Part shown: positions 46,194 through 55,202 of the stretch, piece after piece
Layout: each line of letters begins with the position of its first letter
Position numbering within the stretch: the stretch's first letter is position 1
DNA from: CAINVV01 sp964506325
GTDB lineage: Bacteria > Bacteroidota > Bacteroidia > Bacteroidales > Prolixibacteraceae
Length of the DNA: 64,000 nt
Assembly: GCA_964506325.1 (NCBI GenBank)
Contig: CAZDLO010000003.1
Coordinates: 1-64,000 of the forward strand
Direction: 5' to 3'
Made by a program: the position numbers and the translations under genes
The notes under the pieces: generated by a model
What the model was told of the DNA's origin: nothing
Seen by the model: only the letters and a program-made list of their open reading frames with translations
Databases searched by the model: none

Positions 46194-48539
46194 ATGAAGC
46201 ATAAATTCAGATTGATATTTTCATTTTTGCTCATGCTGGCCTTCATCTCCCCTGCCGCAAAAAACAATTGCCCGAAACTGGCGGTGTCAGCCGGTAAACG
46301 TTTCCTGACAGCGGATGGTAAACCTTTTTTCTGGTTGGGAGATACCGGTTGGCTTCTGCTTGGTAAACTGAACAGGGAGGAGACTGAAAAATACCTTGAA
46401 AATCGCAGGGAGAAGGGGTTTAATGTGATTCAGGTCATGTTGCTGCATACCCTTTCTGTCACTGATTCGGATGGCGATTCGGCCCTGATCGGGAAAAATC
46501 CGGCCACACCAAAGGTTGCAGTTTCGAATTCATCCGGAACAATGGGGAAGGGTGGTTATTGGGAACACGTGGATTTTGTCGTTGATCTGGCGGCAGAAAA
46601 GGGCATTTACCTGGCCCTGGTGCCGGTTTGGGGTCCGAACGTCAGGGCCGGCCATGTGAGCCTGGCACAGGCGGAGTCTTATGCCAGGTTCCTTGCCGGG
46701 AGATACAGGGACAAAAGCAATATTATCTGGATGAACGGCGGCGATGTCCGTGGCGATGATTCCATACGGATTTGGAATAAGATCGGGAATACCCTGAAGG
46801 AGGAGGCCCCCGGTCACCTGGTAACCTTTCATCCTTTTGGCAGGACACAGTCCTCCAGGTGGTTTCATGAGGAGCCCTGGCTTGATTTCAATATGTTTCA
46901 GTCGGGTCACAGGAATTACGATCAGGACACCTCCCGCACAGACCTGAATTATGGTGAGGATAACTGGAGGTATGCAGAGGCCGATTATCATAAAATGCCT
47001 CTTAAGCCCACGCTTGATGGCGAGCCTTCCTACGAGGGCATTCCCCATGGATTGCATGACACACTGCAGCCGCGCTGGACGGACAGCGATTTGCGCAGGT
47101 ATGCCTACTGGTCTCTCTTCTCAGGGGCCTGCGGTTTTACCTATGGGAACAATTCTGTCATGCAGATGCACAAAAGGGGAGAAAAGACCGGAAGCTACGG
47201 TGCCGTGGAAATATGGGAAGAAGCTGTCAATGCCCCGGGTGCAGGACAAATGATTCACCTGAAAAACCTGATGTTGAGATATCATTTTGAGTCACTTGTG
47301 CCGGATCAGTCCCTGCTGGCAGAGCCGGGAATCCGCTACAATCACCAGGTCGCCCTCAGGGGAACCAAATGTTTGATGGTTTACACCTGGAATGGAAGGC
47401 CAATCAGGTTAAAGACAGATAAGATCATTGGAGAAATATTCAGGATATGCTGGTATTCCCCCAAAAACGGGAAGTATTTGTATGAAAGCCAGGTGAAAAA
47501 GGAAAATTTGCAGGAGCTGGATCCTCCTGGTGTCACTGAAAACGGAAATGACTGGGTGCTGATTGTGGAAAGCCTCAACAACAGGCTGTTTGCTCCGGGA
47601 ACTAGTTTCCGGCAAATCCCACGTGATACAACTTTCACTCCCTATCTTGCCTGGGTCAAACTGAGGAATGAATTTCCACAGGCCAAAATTGTCGATGCCA
47701 CTCTTCCACAAGGAGTGATAGCAGATTATGGTGTTGTTTATAAAACCCTGACGGACACTCCCTTCGGGAAACGGGATTTGCATCTGGATATCTTCCGGCC
47801 GGAGCAATCCGGGATTCATCCTGTCCTTCTCCTGATACACGGCGGTGGCTGGAGATCAGGTGACAGGACCATGGAAAATCCTATGGCAATGGCGATTGCC
47901 TCTCATGGTTATGTCACGGCTTCCGCCGAATACCGGCTCTCCCCCGAGGCGCTTTATCCTGCAGCTGTATACGATATCAAAGATGCCATTCGTTTTCTGC
48001 GTGCCAATGCCAAAAAATTTCACATTGACCCGGACCGCATGTCTGTCTCCGGAACTTCGGCAGGTGGTCAGCTCGCGGCGCTGTCAGGTATGACGGCAGA
48101 TGTCCGGAAATTTGAGGGAGATATTGGAAATGCAGGCATTTCAACAAGCATACAGGCAATTATTGACATCGATGGCATTCTCGATTTTACAGACCCGAAT
48201 GAGAGTGCCAAAGATAATGACCCCTCCCGGCCTTCTGCCGGAGCCTGGTGGTTTGGAGGAAATATCAGGCAGCTTCCTGAAAAATGGAAAGAGGCATCCC
48301 CGATGAACTATGCGGGAAAGTCAACCCCACCCGTTTTGTTTGTCAACAGCGCACTTCCCAGGTTTCATGCCGGACGCGATACTGTGATAAGCATTTTGAA
48401 CAGGTTCAATATCTACACGGAAGTTCACACCATTCCAAACACTCCTCATCCTTTCTGGTTGTTTGATCCCTGGTTTGGACCCACAGTTGATTATGTTGTT
48501 GCATTTTTGGATAAGGTACTTAAAAAGAAGCAGCCATGA
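46194..48539 (+). CDS. GH140-like (apiosidase family) glycosidase fused to a carbohydrate esterase
   Basis: A two-enzyme protein of 781 residues with a signal peptide (1-21). Residues about 28-470 match the DUF4038/GH140 barrel and its C-terminal beta-domain: GKPFFWLGDTGW (42-53), WMNGGDVRGDD (179-189, candidate acid/base Asp184), FNMFQSGHR and LDGEPSYEG (274-282, candidate nucleophile Glu277). The characterised GH140 member releases apiose from rhamnogalacturonan II. Residues about 515-781 are an esterase/lipase-type alpha/beta hydrolase: LLIHGGGWRSG (547-557, oxyanion hole), Ser622 in VSGTSAGGQLA, and a late His in NTPHPFWLF. Both halves look catalytically complete. The TGA overlaps the ATG of the CE8 gene by 4 bp. 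Apiose removal plus de-esterification is the likely role. Confidence 0.85.
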   Translation: MKHKFRLIFSFLLMLAFISPAAKNNCPKLAVSAGKRFLTADGKPFFWLGDTGWLLLGKLNREETEKYLENRREKGFNVIQVMLLHTLSVTDSDGDSALIGKNPATPKVAVSNSSGTMGKGGYWEHVDFVVDLAAEKGIYLALVPVWGPNVRAGHVSLAQAESYARFLAGRYRDKSNIIWMNGGDVRGDDSIRIWNKIGNTLKEEAPGHLVTFHPFGRTQSSRWFHEEPWLDFNMFQSGHRNYDQDTSRTDLNYGEDNWRYAEADYHKMPLKPTLDGEPSYEGIPHGLHDTLQPRWTDSDLRRYAYWSLFSGACGFTYGNNSVMQMHKRGEKTGSYGAVEIWEEAVNAPGAGQMIHLKNLMLRYHFESLVPDQSLLAEPGIRYNHQVALRGTKCLMVYTWNGRPIRLKTDKIIGEIFRICWYSPKNGKYLYESQVKKENLQELDPPGVTENGNDWVLIVESLNNRLFAPGTSFRQIPRDTTFTPYLAWVKLRNEFPQAKIVDATLPQGVIADYGVVYKTLTDTPFGKRDLHLDIFRPEQSGIHPVLLLIHGGGWRSGDRTMENPMAMAIASHGYVTASAEYRLSPEALYPAAVYDIKDAIRFLRANAKKFHIDPDRMSVSGTSAGGQLAALSGMTADVRKFEGDIGNAGISTSIQAIIDIDGILDFTDPNESAKDNDPSRPSAGAWWFGGNIRQLPEKWKEASPMNYAGKSTPPVLFVNSALPRFHAGRDTVISILNRFNIYTEVHTIPNTPHPFWLFDPWFGPTVDYVVAFLDKVLKKKQP

Positions 48540-49519
48540 AATTTTTGGTAATAAGCTGGATCATGGTACTGATAATTTCCACCGCCTTTGCACAGGATAA
48601 GCTAACCATGGTTGTTGCCATGGATGGATCCGGGGATTTTGTGTCAATACAGAAAGCCATCGATGCATCCAAGGCATTCCCCGACAAAAGGGTCACCATA
48701 TTTGTCAGGAATGGGATATACAGGGAGAAACTTGTGGTTCCTTCCTGCAATGCCAGGCTTTCACTGGTTGGCGAAAGTCCGGAAAAAACAGTGGTAACTT
48801 TCGATGACTATTTTGATAAAATTAACAGGGGCAGGAACAGTACTTTTTTCACCTATACTTTACTGGTTCAGGCCAATGATTTCAGGATGGAAAACATAAC
48901 AGTTGAGAATACTGCCGGTCCGGTTGGTCAGGCCGTGGCATTGCACGTGGAAGGCGACCGGTCTGTAATTGTCAATTGCCGGATACTTGGCAACCAGGAT
49001 ACTTTGTATGCTGCCGGACGGTTCAGTCGACAGTATTTCCTGAATTGTACGGTTGAGGGAACCACGGATTTCATTTTTGGGGAAGCGACTGTTCTGTTTG
49101 AAAGTTGTACGATTGTCTGTAAAAGTGATTCCTACCTTACTGCAGCAAGTACGCCGGAAGGAAAACCATTCGGGTTTGTATTCGTGAATTGCAGGATTAC
49201 CGGTTTGGAAAATGTGAAGAAGGTGTACCTGGGTCGCCCATGGAGGAATTTTGCCAAAGTGGCCTACCTGAATTGCGAAATGGGATCCTTTATTTGCAAG
49301 GAGGGCTGGCACAACTGGTCGAAGCCTGATAGTGAGAAGAGTGCTTTTTTCGGTGAGTATGGAAATACCGGCGCCGGGGCTGAAACAGCAGGAAGGGTAC
49401 CATGGGCGCATCAACTTAGCAGGGAAGAAGCATCAGGATATATGAAGGAAAATATTTTTGCCCCAATAGGCTGGGAGGTTCCGCCAGGTGAAGAATGGTA
49501 CGATTATATTTCAAATTAA
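48536..49519 (+). CDS. CE8 pectin methylesterase
   Basis: The enzyme removes methyl esters from homogalacturonan, preparing it for the PL10 lyase and GH28. The protein has 327 residues with a signal peptide (1-19). All CE8 motifs are present: GIYREKL (60-66), GQAVAL with Gln132, GNQDTLY with Gln154 and Asp155, TTDFIFG with Asp178, and YLGRPW with Arg234. Length matches a single-domain PME. The start codon overlaps the stop of the GH140-esterase gene (ATGA), indicating coupled translation. GH43 follows after 10 bp. Confidence 0.96.
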   Translation: MKFLVISWIMVLIISTAFAQDKLTMVVAMDGSGDFVSIQKAIDASKAFPDKRVTIFVRNGIYREKLVVPSCNARLSLVGESPEKTVVTFDDYFDKINRGRNSTFFTYTLLVQANDFRMENITVENTAGPVGQAVALHVEGDRSVIVNCRILGNQDTLYAAGRFSRQYFLNCTVEGTTDFIFGEATVLFESCTIVCKSDSYLTAASTPEGKPFGFVFVNCRITGLENVKKVYLGRPWRNFAKVAYLNCEMGSFICKEGWHNWSKPDSEKSAFFGEYGNTGAGAETAGRVPWAHQLSREEASGYMKENIFAPIGWEVPPGEEWYDYISN

Positions 49520-49529
49520 ATAATTCATT

Positions 49530-51161
49530 ATGAATAAGATACCTGGAATTATTTTGACTTTTGTATGGTTTTTTCAACTGCCCTCCGCTGTTGTTGCACA
49601 GCAGACTGACAGGATTTCAAAAGTCTGGGTGGCTGATAAAGGAGACGGCACTTACAGGAATCCTGTCTTGTATGCCGACTACTCTGACCCGGATGCCATC
49701 CGGGTAAATGATGATTATTACATGGTCGCCTCCTCCTTCAACTGTATTCCCGGACTTCCAATTTTGCATTCCCGCGACCTTGTGAACTGGGAACTGATCA
49801 GTTATGCCCTTTCCAGGCAGCCGCCTTTCGACGTGTTCGACAAGGCACAGCATGGGAATGGGGTATGGGCACCTTGTATTCGCTATCACAAGAGTGAATT
49901 TTACATCTACTATCCTGATCCTGATTATGGCATTTACCTGGTAAAATCGGGTTCGCCCGCCGGGCCATGGTCTGAGCCTCTGCTTGTGCAGCCGGGCAAA
50001 GGGCTCATCGATCCTTCCCCCTTGTGGGACGATGATGGCAGGGCTTATATGGTTTATGCCCTGGCGGGAAGCCGCGCCGGAGTAAAAAGCGTTGTAATGG
50101 TGAGCAGGATGAACAGCGAAGGGACGAAACTTACCGGGAATAGTGTAATGGTTTTTGACGGGCACAAGGATAATCCGACGGTGGAAGGACCAAAATTCTA
50201 CAAACGTAACGGCTATTACTACATTTTCGCTCCGGCTGGCGGCGTTTCAACCGGCTGGCAGCTTGTACTCCGGTCGCGCGAGGTTTTCGGCCCTTATGAA
50301 TCAAAAATTGTCATGGAGCAGGGAAAGACGGATATCAACGGTCCGCACCAGGGTGCCTGGGTGGATACAAAAAGCGGGGAGGACTGGTTTCTAAATTTCC
50401 AGGACCTTGGAGCTTATGGCAGGGTGGTACACCTCAACCCGATGAAATGGATCAACGGCTGGCCGGTAATCGGGACAGATGAGGACGGAGACGGAAAGGG
50501 CAATCCCGTGCGAAACTATAGAAAACCGAATGTTGGAAAGGGTTACCCGGTGAAAACCCCTCCGGAGAGCGATGAATTCAATAGGGCAGAATTGGGACTG
50601 CAGTGGCAATGGCACGCCAATTACCAGGCTTGCTGGGGCTATCCGACAGGAAACCTGGGTTTCTTCAGGTTGAACTGCATGCCGAGGCCGCTGGATGCAA
50701 CCAGCCTCTGGGATATACCAAACCTGTTGTTGCAAAAATTTCCCGCACCAGAGTTTACAGCTACAGCCAGGCTTACATTTGATGCCCGTTTTGATGGGGA
50801 AGAAGCAGGGCTGGTGGTAATGGGACTGGATTACGGAGCAATCTCGCTCATTAGGAACAATGGAAAACCGGAGATAAGATCCACCTATTGCTCACAGGCC
50901 GATAAGACAGGAAAGGAAGAGGTCGTTGACCAGCTATCTTATGATTCCGGCACAATCTATTTCAGGGTCAGGGTTGAAACTGGGGCGGCATGTTCTTTCA
51001 GCTACAGCCTGGATGGAAATTCTTTCACAGCCTTTGGGAAACCATTCAAGGCTAAGCCTGGCAAATGGATTGGGGCAAAGATTGGTTTCTATGCTTTGCG
51101 CAATGGAATTATCAACGATGCCGGATCCGCTGATATTGATTGGTTTCGGATTGAAAAATAG
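49530..51161 (+). CDS. GH43 beta-xylosidase/alpha-arabinofuranosidase
   Basis: An exo-glycosidase of 543 residues with a signal peptide (about 1-24). The five-bladed propeller shows the GH43 residues: Asp53 in ADYSDPDAIR (base), Asp161 in GLIDPSPLWDDDG, and Glu219 in NPTVEGPKFY (acid). A C-terminal beta-sandwich of the GH43_C2 type covers about 345-540 (ESDEFNRAELGLQWQW, EAGLVVMGLDYG, VRVETGAACSFSYSLDG). In a pectin operon it probably trims arabinose or xylose from side chains; xylogalacturonan and arabinan are both possible. It starts 10 bp after the CE8 gene. Confidence 0.92.
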   Translation: MNKIPGIILTFVWFFQLPSAVVAQQTDRISKVWVADKGDGTYRNPVLYADYSDPDAIRVNDDYYMVASSFNCIPGLPILHSRDLVNWELISYALSRQPPFDVFDKAQHGNGVWAPCIRYHKSEFYIYYPDPDYGIYLVKSGSPAGPWSEPLLVQPGKGLIDPSPLWDDDGRAYMVYALAGSRAGVKSVVMVSRMNSEGTKLTGNSVMVFDGHKDNPTVEGPKFYKRNGYYYIFAPAGGVSTGWQLVLRSREVFGPYESKIVMEQGKTDINGPHQGAWVDTKSGEDWFLNFQDLGAYGRVVHLNPMKWINGWPVIGTDEDGDGKGNPVRNYRKPNVGKGYPVKTPPESDEFNRAELGLQWQWHANYQACWGYPTGNLGFFRLNCMPRPLDATSLWDIPNLLLQKFPAPEFTATARLTFDARFDGEEAGLVVMGLDYGAISLIRNNGKPEIRSTYCSQADKTGKEEVVDQLSYDSGTIYFRVRVETGAACSFSYSLDGNSFTAFGKPFKAKPGKWIGAKIGFYALRNGIINDAGSADIDWFRIEK

Positions 51162-51209
51162 ATTTGATTGGAATTTATGTTCCTGTAATACAATGATATA
51201 TATAAAGAT

Positions 51210-52901
51210 ATGAATTTACTGAAATCGTTCCTGTTGCTGCCGGGTTTTGTTGTCCTTTCATCACTGGCTGACGCTCAGAATGTACCCCAAACAATGTCAG
51301 ATGATGTATTGTACCAGGGTATTGAATTTGAAATGCCTAAAGTGAAGGAGCCAGTCATTCCTTCCAATACAGTCTCGATAGTTGATTTTGGGGCTGTTGG
51401 GGACGGTCAGACGCTTTGTTCGGAGGCGTTTGGTAAAGCCATCGATGCCTTAGCAAGTCGTGGCGGAGGTCGCGTAGTTGTTCCCCGCGGGACCTGGCTT
51501 ACCGGGCCTGTCACCCTGAAAAGCAACATTGAATTGTACACCGAATCGGGAGCCCTGGTACTTTTCAGTCCGGACAAAAACCTGTATCCATTGGTTGAAA
51601 CTAATTTTGAAGGATTCAATACATTCCGTTGCATCTCTCCATTGAATGGAAAAAACCTCGAAAATATTGCGATTAGGGGAAAAGGAATTTTTGATGGCTC
51701 CGGCGACGCATGGAGGGCGGTAAAGAAGGAGAAGCTGACCGAATCTCAATGGAAGAAGCTGTTGGCTTCGGGGGGCGAAGTGAGTGATAATGGTAAGACT
51801 TGGTATCCCTCTGCCCAGTTCAGGGCAGGAGAAAAGATGGCAGATATGAATGTTCCGCGGCAGCTGCGAACCAGGGAGGAGTTTGAAGGGATACGTGATT
51901 TTCTGCGGCCGGTTATGGTGAGCCTGGTGTCCTGTAAAAAGGTACTGATTGATGGACCGACCTTCCAGAATTCACCTGCCTGGTGTATTCACCCTTTGCT
52001 ATGTGAAGATCTGATTGTTAGGAATACAACGGTTAAAAATCCGTGGTATTCACAGAACGGCGACGGACTTGATATTGAATCCTGTAAAAACAGCGTAGTT
52101 TATGATTCGAATTTTGACGTGGGGGATGATGCTATCTGCATAAAATCAGGAAAGGACAAGGAAGGCCGCGACCGGGGAGTACCTACAGAAAACCTGATCA
52201 TAAAAAACTGTATTGTCTACCATGGACATGGAGGAGTCACTGTAGGCAGTGAAATGTCCGGAGGAGTGCGTAATATGCACGTTTCCAACTGTACCTTCAT
52301 CGGGACGGATGTCGGTTTGCGTTTCAAGAGCAACCGCGGCAGGGGAGGAGTGGTTGAGAATATTTATATCAACTCCATAGAAATGATCAGTATTCCCTCC
52401 CAGGCTATATCCTTCAACCTTTTTTACAGCGGAAAATCCGTCGCTGAAGATATGGAAGAGGGTTCCTCCGGCCAGGCTCCCAAACTATTGGCTGTTACTG
52501 AAGAGACGCCCCAGTTCAGGAATATTTTTATCCGGAACGTGAATTGCAAAGGATCTTTCCAGGGTATTTTCCTGCAGGGATTGCCTGAACTTAACCTGGA
52601 AAATGTCCTGTTGGAGAATATCAGTATGGAAGCGGAATGGGGGTTGATTTGCAGTGATGCCTCAGGGATTATGCTAAAGAATATTTCGTTGAAAACCAAG
52701 AAGATGCCTGTTGTGGATATCAGGAACTGCAAGTCTGTCACATTGGATCGGTTAACCACTTCATCCGGGGAATCAACAATAATCCGTTTGACAGGTTCGA
52801 GAACTGAAAATGTGATCCTTAAAAATTCGGGGATTACCAGAGACGGGAAAAGAGTTGTTGTTGGGAAAGAAGTACCTGCCGGGGCGGTTAAAGTAGAATA
52901 A
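51210..52901 (+). CDS. GH28 polygalacturonase-type enzyme
   Basis: The enzyme hydrolyses galacturonic-acid linkages in pectin. The protein has 563 residues, a signal peptide ending LADAQ (about 23) and a beta-helix with GH28 catalytic segments: NGDGLDIES (283-291, Asp285), VGDDAICIKSG (304-314, Asp306/Asp307), HGHGGVTVGSE (338-348) and RFKSNRGRGG (371-380, substrate-binding Arg/Lys). VDFGAVGDGQTL near the start is typical. The N-terminal domain has an insertion (about 165-235) common in bacterial exo-acting GH28 enzymes. It is the last gene of the pectin operon and converges with the LacI gene, the stops lying 5 bp apart with no visible terminator between. Confidence 0.94.
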   Translation: MNLLKSFLLLPGFVVLSSLADAQNVPQTMSDDVLYQGIEFEMPKVKEPVIPSNTVSIVDFGAVGDGQTLCSEAFGKAIDALASRGGGRVVVPRGTWLTGPVTLKSNIELYTESGALVLFSPDKNLYPLVETNFEGFNTFRCISPLNGKNLENIAIRGKGIFDGSGDAWRAVKKEKLTESQWKKLLASGGEVSDNGKTWYPSAQFRAGEKMADMNVPRQLRTREEFEGIRDFLRPVMVSLVSCKKVLIDGPTFQNSPAWCIHPLLCEDLIVRNTTVKNPWYSQNGDGLDIESCKNSVVYDSNFDVGDDAICIKSGKDKEGRDRGVPTENLIIKNCIVYHGHGGVTVGSEMSGGVRNMHVSNCTFIGTDVGLRFKSNRGRGGVVENIYINSIEMISIPSQAISFNLFYSGKSVAEDMEEGSSGQAPKLLAVTEETPQFRNIFIRNVNCKGSFQGIFLQGLPELNLENVLLENISMEAEWGLICSDASGIMLKNISLKTKKMPVVDIRNCKSVTLDRLTTSSGESTIIRLTGSRTENVILKNSGITRDGKRVVVGKEVPAGAVKVE

Positions 52902-52906
52902 CCGGG

Positions 52907-53932
52907 TTACTGCTTTATCCGCAGAGACGATTCCCTGATAATTAATTCGGTAGGAAGCACAAGGGTCTGAAACGTTTTATCCTTGTTCTCAATCTGTCTG
53001 AGAATCAGCTCAGCAGCTTTTTGTCCCATTAAAAATCCAGGCTGGGCAATAGTTGAGATTGAAGGGGAAACCACTCTTGAAAAGGGTTCATTGCTAAAGC
53101 CTACTATCCCAACCTCTTCGGGGATCCTTACCCCCTTGTCACGCAGGTAAATCATGGAGGTCAGCGCTGTGGTATCATTGCCACAAAAGATTGCATCAGG
53201 AGGAAATGGCAGGCTCATAAGTTGTCTGACGGCATTTACCCCATCTTCAGAAGTGAGCGAGTTGGTAATCACCAAAGTTTCATCGTAGGTGATTCTATTT
53301 TTTTCCAGTGCGTCCCTGTATCCTTTTTTGCGGTCGATATAGGTTTGCAGGTTTTGTGGACCTGCCATATGTCCAATACGATTGTAACCCTGGTCGACCA
53401 GGTGTTGGGTAACCCGAAAGGCGCCCATGTAATCATCCACAACAATCTTGTCTGTTTCAATTTCGGCTACTGCACGGTCAAAGAAAACCAGGGGTATATT
53501 CTTTTTACGAAAAATTTTCAGGTGTTCGTAATTGGTTGGCTGCATCGCTATGGATATTATCAATCCGTCAACCCTGTTGGAAAACATAGACTGAACAATG
53601 GATATCTCCTTGTTTGCCAAGTCATTGGATTGCGATATTACGACTGTATAACCGGCCTTGAAGGCCACATCTTCCACTCCGCTGATTACTGCAGAAAAGA
53701 AATATCGGTTGATTAGCGGTACCACTATTCCAATGGTATTGGACTTTTTATTTCTCAGGTTGGAGGCAAGAGTGTTGGGCCTGTACCCCATTGCATCAGC
53801 AATAAGCTTAATCTTTTCCTTCGTTTTCTGGCTGATCCGCGGATTATCCTGCAGTGCCCTGGAAACTGTGGAGGCCGAGATTTTTAATTCTCTGGCTATG
53901 TCATGAATGGTTGGTTCTGATTTTCGATGCAT
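52907..53932 (-). CDS. LacI-family transcriptional regulator
   Basis: From ATG 53932 the protein has 341 residues with no export signal. The N-terminal helix-turn-helix reads TIHDIARELKISASTVSRAL, followed by the hinge helix (GYRPNTLASNLR). The effector domain starts at NTIGIVVPLIN and includes VDGLIISI, VFFDRAV, PDAIFCGNDTTALTSM and VGIVGFSNEPFSRVVSP. It is divergent from kduI across a 235-bp region that contains a perfect LacI-type palindrome (54002-54015). It probably represses the uronate-catabolic operon and responds to an intermediate such as KDG or an unsaturated uronate; the effector is inferred. A 7-codon upstream start (53953) is possible but less likely. Confidence 0.92.
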   Translation of the reverse strand: MHRKSEPTIHDIARELKISASTVSRALQDNPRISQKTKEKIKLIADAMGYRPNTLASNLRNKKSNTIGIVVPLINRYFFSAVISGVEDVAFKAGYTVVISQSNDLANKEISIVQSMFSNRVDGLIISIAMQPTNYEHLKIFRKKNIPLVFFDRAVAEIETDKIVVDDYMGAFRVTQHLVDQGYNRIGHMAGPQNLQTYIDRKKGYRDALEKNRITYDETLVITNSLTSEDGVNAVRQLMSLPFPPDAIFCGNDTTALTSMIYLRDKGVRIPEEVGIVGFSNEPFSRVVSPSISTIAQPGFLMGQKAAELILRQIENKDKTFQTLVLPTELIIRESSLRIKQ

Positions 53933-54001
53933 GATTAAAGCGTTGCGAAGCACAAAGATGTAAATAAATATATTTTTTACAGCAAAATTATAGAATTATT
54001 A

Positions 54002-54015
54002 TGCAATCGATTGCA
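54002..54015. promoter_or_regulatory. LacI-type operator
   Basis: TGCAATCGATTGCA is a perfect 14-bp palindrome with the central CG and A/T flanks typical of LacI/GalR-family operators. It lies between the divergent LacI and kduI genes, 69 bp upstream of the regulator start. It overlaps the TTG of the proposed kduI promoter, so bound repressor would block polymerase. Confidence 0.75.
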
Positions 54016-54041
54016 CAATTGTTATAATCTAATTATATTTG
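54011..54041 (+). promoter_or_regulatory. Bacteroidota-type promoter for kduI
   Basis: TTG (54011-54013) and TATATTTG (54034-54041) match the -33 and -7 boxes (TTG, TAnnTTTG) of the Bacteroidota primary sigma factor, with a 20-bp spacer. Transcription would begin near 54048, giving a leader of about 120 bases before kduI. Confidence 0.65.
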
Positions 54042-54167
54042 CATGAGAGTTAATGCTGAAATTGTCAAAGGCCGGCAGGCGGCATTTATCCTCAGCTTCT
54101 TTGGCAAGAACTTGTAGCGTGCGAATTCAGTCATATTTATTAGTTTTGAATATCTAACAACTTAATC

Positions 54168-55010
54168 ATGGCAATTCATTTTGAAGAACGTTTCGCCTCC
54201 CATCCGTCTGATGTAAAAAATTATGACACAAAACAACTCAGGGAGCATTTTCTGATTGAAAAAGTGATGGAAGCAGACAGGGTCAACCTGGTTTATTCTC
54301 ATTTCGACCGGTATATTGCCGGTGGGGCAGTACCGGTAAACGGGCCACTTGAACTTACTTCAATTGAACCACTTAAATCACAGTTTTTTTGTTCGCGCAG
54401 GGAACTTGGCATCATCAATGTCGGTGGCAAGGGCCGGGTTAGTGTGGACGGGAAAATATTTGTCCTGGATTTTAAAGAAGCCTTGTATATTGGGAAAGGT
54501 GCTGAAGAAATAATTTTTACTTCCGACAATCAGGCTCATCCATCCCGGTTCTACCTGAATTCCACACCTGCTCACAAAGAGTTCCCTACCAGGCATATTA
54601 CCCTCAGGGATGCCAATGTTCTCCAAATGGGATCGCCTCAAACATCCAACGAAAGACAAATCAATCAGCTTCTTATTAGCAAAGTCATCGAAACCTGCCA
54701 GCTACAGATGGGAATGACTGAATTGCGTCCGGGCAGCGTCTGGAATACCATGCCGGCCCATACGCACAGCAGGAGGATGGAAGTGTATTTCTATTTTAAT
54801 GTACCCGACGGACAGGCGGTATGCCATTTTATGGGTCAGCCCCAGGAAACAAGGCATCTCTGGATGAGCAACGAACAGGCGGTTATTTCACCAGACTGGT
54901 CTATCCACTCGGCTGCCGGTACTAGTAACTACATCTTTATATGGGGAATGGCCGGGGAAAACCTGGATTATAGTGATATGGATGTTGTTCAGCCAAATCA
55001 GCTCAGGTAG
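54168..55010 (+). CDS. kduI: 5-keto-4-deoxyuronate isomerase
   Basis: The enzyme converts 5-keto-4-deoxyuronate (DKI) to 2,5-diketo-3-deoxygluconate (DKII) in the cytoplasm, the first enzymatic rearrangement after unsaturated uronates open. The 280-residue length is normal. The zinc site is visible as His198 and His200 (PAHTHSRRMEVY), Glu205 and His247 (WSIHSAAGTSNY). CSRRELGIINVGG and EALYIGKG are family signatures. It is the first gene after the LacI operator and heads the catabolic group kduI-kduD-kdgK-kdgA. A 192-bp gap follows, so kduD may have its own promoter. Confidence 0.97.
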   Translation: MAIHFEERFASHPSDVKNYDTKQLREHFLIEKVMEADRVNLVYSHFDRYIAGGAVPVNGPLELTSIEPLKSQFFCSRRELGIINVGGKGRVSVDGKIFVLDFKEALYIGKGAEEIIFTSDNQAHPSRFYLNSTPAHKEFPTRHITLRDANVLQMGSPQTSNERQINQLLISKVIETCQLQMGMTELRPGSVWNTMPAHTHSRRMEVYFYFNVPDGQAVCHFMGQPQETRHLWMSNEQAVISPDWSIHSAAGTSNYIFIWGMAGENLDYSDMDVVQPNQLR

Positions 55011-55083
55011 AAAGCAGGATGCCGGTAGTTAAGTTCAATATATTTGGAATCTATTTGTAAATGACCTTGACTGTGAAAAGTTG

Positions 55084-55116
55084 TTGACCTAACGTTAGTT
55101 ATAAGAATTAGTTTTG
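55084..55116 (+). promoter_or_regulatory. Possible kduD promoter with CTAACGTTAG palindrome
   Basis: TTG (55084-55086) and TAGTTTTG (55109-55116) resemble the -33/-7 pair, but the spacer is 22 bp, slightly long. A 10-bp perfect palindrome, CTAACGTTAG (55089-55098), sits inside the spacer and could be a regulator site. The proposed start lies about 80 bp before kduD. Confidence 0.35.
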
Positions 55117-55202
55117 AAGCAGTTGAAGATTCCAGGTTTAAGTTGGTTTGCAAAGGAGTAGTTTTGTTTTTGATTAATACTAATCAAGTAATTTGAATTG
55201 TT

